Source: an uncultured Oscillospiraceae bacterium
GTDB taxonomy: Bacteria > Bacillota > Clostridia > Oscillospirales > Acutalibacteraceae
Direction of reading: 5' to 3'
DNA: 5,384 nucleotides
NCBI GenBank assembly: GCA_900549755.1
Contig: URPQ01000094.1
Coordinates: 1-5,384 of the forward strand
Each line of letters opens with the position of its first letter. The first letter of the stretch is position 1. Shown here in pieces: positions 1 through 5,131 of the stretch. The position numbers and the translations under genes were made by a program. Below the pieces are notes generated by a model. The model worked only from the letters and a program-made list of their open reading frames with translations, ran no database searches and was not told the origin of the DNA.

Positions 1-1
1 C

Positions 2-409
2 AATAAAGGCTGTAAAACCTTTTACAGCGGTATGGCAATGGGGTTTGATATTTTAGCGGCAGAGGCGGTGCTTTTGCTTAAAGAAAATCACAGCGATGTG
101 CGGCTTATTTGCGCGGTGCCGTTTGAAGGGCAGGGCGTTGGTTTTCCCGAGCCGTGGCGCGGCAGGTATGAAAAAATAGCAGAACGTGCAGACGAAACCG
201 TTATGCTGGCGAATAAATACTACAGGGGCTGCTATTTCAAGCGCAACGCATTTTTAGTTGATAACACAGATTATGTTTTGACCTGGTATGACGGTCAATC
301 GGGCGGCACGGCAGCCACCGTTAAATACGCGCAAAAAAAGGGCAGGTATATAATAAACTTGAATAAAGAATATTTCATACCTGCCGCAAAATTACAGTGC
401 GCTGTATAA
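2..409 (+). CDS. SLOG family protein (DUF1273-like), 5'-truncated
   Basis: The frame is open from the left edge, so the N-terminus is missing; 135 residues remain. The visible part begins with a Rossmann-type segment reading FYSGMAMGFDILAAEAV, followed by CAVPFEGQ, a WRGRYEKI helix, YYRGCYFKRN, and a glycine-rich GGTAATVKYAQKKG near the C-terminus. This order of motifs is that of the DUF1273/YpsA branch of the SLOG superfamily, which is related to DprA and LOG proteins and is thought to bind nucleotides or nucleotide-derived ligands. It should be cytosolic, as no membrane segment or signal is seen. Family members are usually about 180 residues, so roughly 45-50 are probably off the left edge. 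The last 18 bp overlap the end of the convergent membrane-protein gene. The exact role is unknown. The family call is fairly secure; anything more specific is not supported. Confidence 0.85.
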   Translation, partial: NKGCKTFYSGMAMGFDILAAEAVLLLKENHSDVRLICAVPFEGQGVGFPEPWRGRYEKIAERADETVMLANKYYRGCYFKRNAFLVDNTDYVLTWYDGQSGGTAATVKYAQKKGRYIINLNKEYFIPAAKLQCAV

Positions 410-961
410 CAGCAATGAAGCAAAAAGGCACAAAATAGGAATTACCGAACCGGAAATTAGCTGCGGCAGCGTGTGCCTTTTCATTTTAAGCGACGCATAA
501 CCGACAGGCAAAAGCAGCAAAAGCCCTAAAAGATACAAAGGATGAATATAGTAAGCCAGCAGCGCTACTGGACCTGCAATACCGCAGGCGTGGCCGCTGC
601 TTTTCTTTTTTAAAACAAAAGAACTGAAAGCAATGGCAACGCCAGAAAGCAGATATGTAAGATAAAGCACCCGTTCACCGACTGACGCGCTTGTTAAAAG
701 AGCAAACAGCATACCGCCGATATAGCCGGCAACCGAAAAAACAATTGCAAGCGAGCGCTGAAAATTCCGCCTTTCATCCGCCTTTTTTACAAGGCTTACG
801 GGGTATGCCGAAAGCGGAATAACCGTAAGGGCTGTAAGCGCGGCAATATAGTGCATATTGCTTACAAAGAAATTGCCGTGTATAAAAAGCAGCGTTACCG
901 CAGCTGCCGCCGCAACAGGCGCTACGGTTATAATTCTTATTATTTTGCAAAGTTTCATCAT
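392..961 (-). CDS. small polytopic membrane protein, PAP2-like (divergent phosphatase family)
   Basis: The product is a 189-residue, strongly hydrophobic protein with about five or six membrane segments (roughly 8-30, 36-57, 69-90, 95-116, 125-154 and 171-188). Between segments it has KKKSSGH (residues 118-124) and KRHTLPQLISG (161-171). These resemble the second and third active-site motifs of the PAP2 (type 2 phosphatidic acid phosphatase) superfamily, PSGH and SR-x5-H-x3-D-x3-G. The histidines (H124, H163) and the final glycine fit, but the usual Asp is Gln (Q167) and the Arg six residues before H163 is Ser, so catalysis on lipid phosphates is uncertain. The start has two Met codons in a row, six bases after GGGTGAT (967-973 on the minus strand). 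It lies downstream of the DUF421 gene on the same strand with a 125-bp gap, and its 3' end overlaps the SLOG gene tail to tail. The membrane topology is well supported; the PAP2 call is tentative. Confidence 0.75.
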   Translation of the reverse strand: MMKLCKIIRIITVAPVAAAAAVTLLFIHGNFFVSNMHYIAALTALTVIPLSAYPVSLVKKADERRNFQRSLAIVFSVAGYIGGMLFALLTSASVGERVLYLTYLLSGVAIAFSSFVLKKKSSGHACGIAGPVALLAYYIHPLYLLGLLLLLPVGYASLKMKRHTLPQLISGSVIPILCLFASLLLYSAL

Positions 962-979
962 TATATATCACCCGATATT

Positions 980-1008
980 ATATTATGCCGTTTGGGGCGA
1001 TGAAACAA
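980..1008 (-). promoter_or_regulatory. possible weak promoter for the PAP2-like gene
   Basis: On the minus strand TTGTTT (1008-1003) and TAATAT (985-980) are separated by 17 bp and lie just ahead of the GGGTGAT ribosome binding site. The -35 match is poor (three of six to TTGACA) and the region is AT-rich, so this may be chance. No convincing terminator hairpin follows the DUF421 gene in the same gap, so readthrough from that gene is an alternative. Confidence 0.25.
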
Positions 1009-1086
1009 TGAACCGTTTTAAAAATCATTCTAATTAAAAATAACTGTCGGTAGGGTGATTTAAAACAAACTCTGCTGACAGTGGAA

Positions 1087-1848
1087 TTACTCGTAAATAT
1101 CGTTTTTCTGCTTGCCGTCGCCCACGGTGAAAACGTTAAGCGTGCCGCTGCTGTCAAGCACTGCTATAAAAATATCCTCGACCTTTTTGTATCCCTGAAC
1201 CTTCAGCTCGTTATTAAGCCAGTTTTTATCCTTTCCGGCGCTTTGCAGGTTTTTATCCATAATTTTGCCGTCCATTATAACATTATAAAACACACCCTCG
1301 CCTGCGGGAACTATATTCATATCCTCAGGGGAAAGCGGTCGCTTTGCAGCGCGCGGCAGAAAACTTATTTTTCCGCTTGCTTCCATAACCGCGGTATCTA
1401 TGGCGGATAAATCGTAATACCCGTCCAAGCGGCACTGCATTAAAAACTCGTTTAAATCGAGCCGGCACTTTTTGAAATTTTCACGGTACAGCTTGCCGTT
1501 TTGCATTAAAACAACCGAATGACCGAAAATAAGCCGCCTTACCCTAAGCGATTTTGAGCAGCAGATCGACACAATAAACGAAATAACGCCGTAAACCACC
1601 ATGGCAACAAGCGGCTGCTCGGGGTTTTCAAGCTCGGTAGCCATTTCGGCGGCTATTGAGCCTATTGTAATGCTTACAATGTAATCAAACATATTAAGTT
1701 CGGAAAGCTGCTTGTTTCCGACCAGTTTTGTTAACAAAAATAACACAATAATTGAAACAATTGATGTTATAATAACCTTAAGGATCTCCAAAATATCACC
1801 CTTATCATTTTTTAAGTTATTTTTTGTTTTAATTATAAAATTATTCAT
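1087..1848 (-). CDS. DUF421 / YetF-family membrane protein
   Basis: The longest frame gives 253 residues with an ATG start. Three N-terminal membrane helices (about 21-42, 52-71, 79-98) enclose the typical DUF421 sequence LVGNKQLSELNMFDYIVSITIGSIAAEMA (residues 42-70). A soluble C-terminal half follows, with the FGHSVVLMQNGKLYRENFKK strand pair and the DLNEFLMQCRLDGYYDLSAIDTAVMEASGKISFLPR block of the YetF C-terminal domain. The family sits in the cytoplasmic membrane; its biochemical role is not settled (YetF-type proteins have been linked to spore and membrane physiology in Bacillus). The annotated ATG has no good ribosome binding site. A TTG at residue 20 (1791-1789) follows AAGGGTGAT (1803-1795) and would give a 234-residue protein that starts directly before the first helix, as usual in this family, so the true start may be 1791. 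The extra 19 residues are polar, Lys/Asn-rich and unlike the family. The gene is divergent from the AT-rich pair at 2036. Confidence 0.88.
   Translation of the reverse strand: MNNFIIKTKNNLKNDKGDILEILKVIITSIVSIIVLFLLTKLVGNKQLSELNMFDYIVSITIGSIAAEMATELENPEQPLVAMVVYGVISFIVSICCSKSLRVRRLIFGHSVVLMQNGKLYRENFKKCRLDLNEFLMQCRLDGYYDLSAIDTAVMEASGKISFLPRAAKRPLSPEDMNIVPAGEGVFYNVIMDGKIMDKNLQSAGKDKNWLNNELKVQGYKKVEDIFIAVLDSSGTLNVFTVGDGKQKNDIYE
1795..1803 (-). promoter_or_regulatory. ribosome binding site inside the long DUF421 frame, favouring a TTG start at 1791
   Basis: On the minus strand AAGGGTGAT lies three bases before TTG (1791-1789). The same GGGTGA type of site precedes the PAP2-like gene and the synthase gene in this window, so it appears to be a preferred form here. 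The upstream ATG at 1848 has no comparable purine-rich site. Confidence 0.5.
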
Positions 1849-2035
1849 ATAAACAGCATTTACTAAACATAAAAATCTTAATGGCTGAATTTGTTTTTCT
1901 AAAGTTCTTTCTTTTTTGGCAAAGATAAATTATCACAACCACTAAAGGTGTAAGGGGATATTTCTGATGGGGTTTGCTGTTGCGGTATCACAAAGGCGAT
2001 TTACAGATACATAGCAGGTTAATAGGAGGAGCTTT

Positions 2036-2491
2036 ATGATCAGAGGACTATCTTTTAAAATTTCACAGGGAATAAGCAATCCCTTGTTTAACATACTGGC
2101 AGGCGTTGATACAGAAAAGTATTCCTGGTTTTGTGTTCCGAATCAGGAGGAGGTCTGGGAGACAGACAGTAATCTTCTGTTTTTTAAAAAAGCAGATTAC
2201 AACGGTCGGGAGTTTGCCGATTTAATTAAACGTGATTGTAACATAATTTTCCTTAAGCTTCAGGCATATATATCGAAAAGTGAATATTTCAATATAAGCT
2301 CCTACGATGAATTTATAAAAAGCGATTGTCAACTGTTGCTCTTGGTTTATGATTGTGTATTTGCAGAAATATATTGCAGGAATACCGATATTACAAAAGC
2401 AATTTATGATAGTATAATAAATAAAAGATATTCCGATGTAGCGTTCATCACGGATTCAAACGATAATAGATATAAGTTTGATATTTTATGA
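2036..2491 (+). CDS. hypothetical protein resembling DUF2691 family
   Basis: This 151-residue soluble protein has no signal peptide or membrane helix. Its features are the start MIRGLSFKISQGISNPLFNIL, a central FKKADYNGREFADLI, a hydrophobic strand IIFLKLQAYI, then DEFIKSDCQLLLLVYDCVFAEIYCRN (residues 91-116) and a C-terminal DVAFITDSNDNRYKF. From memory this order (Met-x-Arg-Gly-x-Ser-Phe start, 'eF..SDCq..ll..D...eIYc.', 'iTd.nD.R') matches the DUF2691 family of Bacillus and Clostridium, whose function is unknown. The length is typical. Translation should be strong: AGGAGG (2024-2029) lies six bases before ATG. The gene is rich in A/T-ending codons (ATA, TTA, AAA, AAT), unlike the flanking genes, and is followed after 42 bp by another AT-rich gene, so the two probably form a unit. 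An immunity-type role is possible but is only inferred from size, composition and pairing. Confidence 0.8.
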   Translation: MIRGLSFKISQGISNPLFNILAGVDTEKYSWFCVPNQEEVWETDSNLLFFKKADYNGREFADLIKRDCNIIFLKLQAYISKSEYFNISSYDEFIKSDCQLLLLVYDCVFAEIYCRNTDITKAIYDSIINKRYSDVAFITDSNDNRYKFDIL

Positions 2492-2533
2492 GTAAGAGAA
2501 AATAGACGTATTAATAATTAATGAGGGGTATTA

Positions 2534-2959
2534 ATGAAATACTTAGATTTAAACACCGATGATCTTACTTGGCAGAAAAATTTGAATCTTTACTATTCAT
2601 ATTTAGAATCAATAAAATCAAGATTTTCTAAAAAATTTTTCTGTTTTTGTACTAAAGCAGGTATGCATGACAGTATATTAGTAAATTTACAAATAGTAAA
2701 AAGAACTTTAACTAACGGTACTGTCATAGATGTGAATACCCTCTGGGAAAAAAGCGGAAAACAATTTTCTTTGATATTTAAAGATGTGAAAAGTATAAAT
2801 ATGAATATCAATCTATTTGACGGATATTGCGAATTTGGTGATTATATAGCCGGCGAATTTTCAGCAGTAAATGAACAACTTCTAAGTTTTGAGTTTTTAT
2901 TCTATGACTGTAAAAACGCTGTTAAACTAATATTTAAAAAAATATATTTCAAAACTTAG
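2534..2959 (+). CDS. hypothetical protein, AT-rich, paired with the DUF2691-like gene
   Basis: The 141-residue product is not recognised with confidence. The N-terminal third (1-40) looks helical and is rich in Tyr, Lys and Phe; no signal peptide or membrane helix is seen. A short motif GMHDSILVNLQI (residues 43-54) is followed by beta-strand-like stretches (NGTVIDVNTL, FSLIFKDVKSINMN, SFEFLFYDCKNAVKLIFKKI). A His-Asp-Ser/Ala motif followed by strands ending in 'F.dV' occurs in several small proteins of Firmicutes, including the C-terminal part of DUF4085 proteins and some immunity-type proteins, so this may be a distant member. ATG follows GAGGGG (2523-2528) by five bases. It lies 42 bp behind the preceding gene on the same strand, probably co-transcribed, and shares its A/T-ending codon bias. 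It is a real gene by ribosome binding site, length and composition, but its role is unknown. Confidence 0.72.
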   Translation: MKYLDLNTDDLTWQKNLNLYYSYLESIKSRFSKKFFCFCTKAGMHDSILVNLQIVKRTLTNGTVIDVNTLWEKSGKQFSLIFKDVKSINMNINLFDGYCEFGDYIAGEFSAVNEQLLSFEFLFYDCKNAVKLIFKKIYFKT

Positions 2960-2972
2960 GGAAAATACAGGT

Positions 2973-2984
2973 AAAGTCCACTTT
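2973..2984. repeat. short inverted repeat AAAGT-CC-ACTTT
   Basis: Perfect 5-bp arms lie around a two-base centre, just after the 141-residue gene. It is too short and lacks a T-run, so it does not look like a terminator; it could be a protein site or chance. Confidence 0.3.
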
Positions 2985-2997
2985 GGATATTTGCCCG

Positions 2998-3010
2998 CAG
3001 TAAATTACTG
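2998..3010. repeat. short palindrome CAGTAA-A-TTACTG upstream of the synthase promoter
   Basis: The 6-bp arms match perfectly around one central base. It lies 24 bp upstream of the -35 box of the downstream promoter. Its position would suit an activator or second regulator site. There is no T-tract after it, so it is not a standard terminator. In AT-rich DNA such a palindrome may also occur by chance. Confidence 0.35.
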
Positions 3011-3033
3011 AAACAGCTGATACTATAAATGTA

Positions 3034-3062
3034 TTGACAAAATTCAAAAATGCGTGTATAAT
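3034..3062 (+). promoter_or_regulatory. consensus sigma-A promoter of the citrate/aconitase operon
   Basis: TTGACA (3034-3039) and TATAAT (3057-3062) both match the consensus in all six positions and are spaced by exactly 17 bp. Transcription should start near 3069-3070, leaving a leader of only about 26 bases before the TTG start codon at 3096. Such a short leader leaves no room for a T-box or riboswitch, so control must act on initiation. The -10 box is overlapped by a palindrome described separately. Confidence 0.9.
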
Positions 3063-3077
3063 TGTATACAATGATAC
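3056..3077. promoter_or_regulatory. palindromic operator, probably for the GntR/FCD regulator at 4485-5126
   Basis: The core ATTGTATACAAT (3061-3072) is a perfect 12-bp palindrome. Symmetry extends to 3056 and 3077 (GTAT...ATAC) with a single mismatched pair (3060/3073). It covers the -10 box and the predicted transcription start, a position where a bound dimer would block RNA polymerase. Operators of FadR/VanR-type GntR regulators commonly have this form; the Caulobacter VanR site ATTGGATCCAAT differs only at the centre. The regulator gene is the second gene of the operon that this promoter drives, so autorepression is the simplest reading. The palindrome is seen directly; the binding partner is inferred. 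Confidence 0.8.
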
Positions 3078-3082
3078 TGACA

Positions 3083-3090
3083 GAGGGTGA
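3083..3090 (+). promoter_or_regulatory. ribosome binding site GAGGGTGA that selects the TTG start at 3096
   Basis: GAGGGTGA ends five bases before TTG (3096-3098). A GTG at 3087-3089 in the same frame lies inside this site and could not use it, so the longer start is unlikely. Confidence 0.75.
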
Positions 3091-3095
3091 ATACA

Positions 3096-4463
3096 TTGCT
3101 TGAAATATCGGGTAAAACAAATTTACTTGAACAGGACAATTACAAATATTCCTTACAGGATGTGGCTGAGCCGAACCTGTACCGCGACTTTTATACATAT
3201 GAGGATGTGCCGCGGGTTGCGTTCAACCACCGCAGGGTGCCTATGGGTATGCCGAAGGATATATGGATAACCGACACATCACTGCGCGACGGTCAGCAAT
3301 CGGTTGAGCCGTACACTGTAGACCAGATTGTCAACCTATACAAGCTTATGTCAAAGTTGGGCGGACCTTACGGAATAATCCGCCAGACCGAATTTTTTGT
3401 TTACAGCAAAAAGGATAGGGAAGCAATTGAAAAATGCCAGGCGCTGGGGCTTAAATTCCCCGAAATTACCACATGGATTAGGGCCAGCAAAGAAGATTTC
3501 AAACTTGTGCGCGACTTAGGTATCAGGGAAACGGGAATATTGGTTTCGTGCAGCGATTACCATATTTTCAAAAAAATGAACATGACCAGACGGCAGGCAG
3601 TGGATTTCTACATGGAAACCATCAAGGATGCGTTTGATGCGGGCGTTGTGCCGCGCTGCCACCTTGAAGATATTACAAGGGCGGATTTTTACGGCTTTGT
3701 GGTGCCTTTTGTAAACGAGCTTATGAAAATGTCGGCGCAGGCGAAAATTCCTGTAAGAATTCGTGCGTGCGATACTATGGGCTACGGCGTGCCGTACCCA
3801 GAGGTTGCCCTGCCGCGCAGCGTGCCGGGCATAATTTACGGCTTGCAGCACTATTCGGATGTACCGAGCGAAATGCTTGAATGGCACGGGCATAACGATT
3901 TTTACAAGGCGGTTGCAAACGCCTCTACCGCGTGGCTTTACGGCGCTTCGGCGGTAAACTGCTCGCTGCTCGGCATAGGGGAGAGAACGGGCAATATTCC
4001 GCTTGAGGCTATGGTAATGGAATATGCGTCGCTTCGCGGCTCGCTTGACGGTATGGACACAACGGTTATAACCGAAATAGCCGAATATTTCAAAAAGGAA
4101 ATGGGCTATAAAATACCGCCCATGACCCCGTTTGTAGGTAAAAACTTCAACGTTACAAAGGCGGGCATACACGCCGACGGGCTTTTAAAGGACGAGGAAA
4201 TTTACAATATTTTTGATACCGAGAAGATACTCAACCGCCCTGCTTCCGTTTTGGTAGGTAAAACAAGCGGACTTGCGGGAATAGCTTACTGGATAAACCA
4301 CAATTACGGCTTAAAGGGTGAAAACGAGGTTGATAAAAAGGACCCCGCGGTTATCGCCCTTAAGGAATGGGTAGATACGGAATATCAGAACGGAAGACAG
4401 ACCGCCATATCCGACGGCGAGCTTGAAAAGCATTTAAAAGAGCTGACGGGCGGAAGATTTTAG
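3096..4463 (+). CDS. probable citrate (Re)-synthase, DRE-TIM metallolyase family
   Basis: The TTG start gives 455 residues; all numbers use this start. The protein has the signature of the Claisen-condensing DRE-TIM metallolyases (isopropylmalate, homocitrate, citramalate and Re-citrate synthases): DTSLRDGQQS (60-69), RCHLEDITRADF (187-198), the metal-binding LEWHGHNDF (261-269), GIGERTGNIPLE (293-304) and KAGIHADGLLKDEEIYNIFDTEKIL (355-379). It has no C-terminal leucine-binding regulatory domain, which argues against LeuA (about 510-560 residues). Its length and phrases such as IRQTEFFVYSKKD, SCSDYHIF and AWLYGASAVNCSLLGIGERTGN fit, as I recall them, the Re-citrate synthases of Clostridium kluyveri and Syntrophus. 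Such enzymes condense acetyl-CoA and oxaloacetate to citrate with opposite stereochemistry to GltA, using a divalent metal. It is the first gene of an operon whose third gene is aconitase, which strongly supports this role. It is cytosolic. Homocitrate or citramalate synthesis remains the alternative. Confidence 0.82.
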   Translation: MLEISGKTNLLEQDNYKYSLQDVAEPNLYRDFYTYEDVPRVAFNHRRVPMGMPKDIWITDTSLRDGQQSVEPYTVDQIVNLYKLMSKLGGPYGIIRQTEFFVYSKKDREAIEKCQALGLKFPEITTWIRASKEDFKLVRDLGIRETGILVSCSDYHIFKKMNMTRRQAVDFYMETIKDAFDAGVVPRCHLEDITRADFYGFVVPFVNELMKMSAQAKIPVRIRACDTMGYGVPYPEVALPRSVPGIIYGLQHYSDVPSEMLEWHGHNDFYKAVANASTAWLYGASAVNCSLLGIGERTGNIPLEAMVMEYASLRGSLDGMDTTVITEIAEYFKKEMGYKIPPMTPFVGKNFNVTKAGIHADGLLKDEEIYNIFDTEKILNRPASVLVGKTSGLAGIAYWINHNYGLKGENEVDKKDPAVIALKEWVDTEYQNGRQTAISDGELEKHLKELTGGRF

Positions 4464-4484
4464 TTTGCCTAAGGAGAAGAAGTT

Positions 4485-5126
4485 ATGATTGAACATAAAA
4501 CAATATCCCTTGCAGATCAGGTATTCGATCATCTTGAAAATGATATTTTAAGCGGCAAATATCAGCGCGGCGAAATTCTGACCGAGAGCAAATTAAGCGC
4601 GGAGTTGGGAGTCAGCCGCACACCTATACGCGAGGCGCTGCGCCGCTTGGAGCAGGAGCACATTATTGAAGAATCGGGAAAAGGTTCGGTTGTTATAGGC
4701 ATTAACGAAAAGGATCTTGAAGATATTTTTATGATACGCAAGAGCCTTGAATGCCAGGTTGCGGCGCTTGCGGCGAAAAACCGCACCGAGGAGCAGCTGA
4801 AACAGCTGCGCGAGGCGCTTGAATTTCAGGAGTTTTACCTGAATAAAAAAGACCCCGACCAAATAAAGCTGATGGACAGCCGCTTTCACGAAACACTTTA
4901 TAAATTAAGCGGCAGCACCGCGTTTTACGATACGCTTGTGCCGTTGCACAAGAAAATTCAGAAATACCGCCGCGCTTCTGTTACAAATTCAAGCCGCGCG
5001 GAAGCGTCTGTTGCGGAGCACCGCAAAATTTACGAGGCTATTGAGGCAAAAAACACCGCTCTTGCCGCAAAATATGCGTCGGAGCATGTTGAAAACGCTT
5101 ATAAACACATTATGAGAAAGGACTAA
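4485..5126 (+). CDS. GntR-family transcriptional regulator, FadR/FCD subfamily
   Basis: The protein of 213 residues is a full-length member of its family. An N-terminal winged helix-turn-helix (about 8-72) carries the GntR signature GEILTESKLSAELGVSRTPIREALRRLE (29-56) followed by the wing ESGKGSVVIG. The helical C-terminal FCD domain (about 75-210) keeps the expected metal ligands D131 and H135 (DSRFH), H179 (EHRKIYEAI) and H201 (EHVENAYKHI). FCD domains usually bind a small carboxylate next to this metal. The start follows AAGGAG (4471-4476) by eight bases. It lies 21 bp behind the synthase gene and 5 bp before aconitase, so it belongs to the same transcript. The palindrome over the operon promoter is its likely operator, implying autoregulation. 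Citrate or a related acid as effector is inference from the neighbours. The family call is secure. Confidence 0.96.
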   Translation: MIEHKTISLADQVFDHLENDILSGKYQRGEILTESKLSAELGVSRTPIREALRRLEQEHIIEESGKGSVVIGINEKDLEDIFMIRKSLECQVAALAAKNRTEEQLKQLREALEFQEFYLNKKDPDQIKLMDSRFHETLYKLSGSTAFYDTLVPLHKKIQKYRRASVTNSSRAEASVAEHRKIYEAIEAKNTALAAKYASEHVENAYKHIMRKD

Positions 5127-5131
5127 TAATT

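Noticed and set aside
774..971. Second minus-strand frame (65 codons) at the start of the PAP2-like gene
   Set aside because: It is a frame-shifted shadow of the membrane protein gene with a Cys/Tyr/Gly-rich product of no known type.
1043..1082. Inverted repeat ACTGTC (1043-1048) and GACAGT (1077-1082) after the DUF421 gene, considered as a terminator
   Set aside because: The stem is only 6 bp with a 28-base loop, and no T-tract follows directly on the minus strand; it is too weak to call.
1081..1410. Open frame on the plus strand opposite the end of the DUF421 gene (109 codons)
   Set aside because: It mirrors a conserved gene, has no ribosome binding site and no recognisable motif.
3516..4172. 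Long open frame on the minus strand inside the synthase gene (218 codons)
   Set aside because: It is fully antisense to a well-conserved enzyme gene, its product is very rich in Arg and His as mirror frames usually are, and it resembles no family.
3096..4463. 2-isopropylmalate synthase (leuA) as the call for the synthase gene
   Set aside because: The protein ends without the leucine-binding dimer domain, the leader is too short for a leucine T-box, and the operon contains aconitase and not leuBCD genes.
4593..4889. Minus-strand frame inside the GntR gene (98 codons), together with a similar one at 4562-4786
   Set aside because: Both are antisense to the DNA-binding and FCD domain coding sequence and have basic, low-information products.
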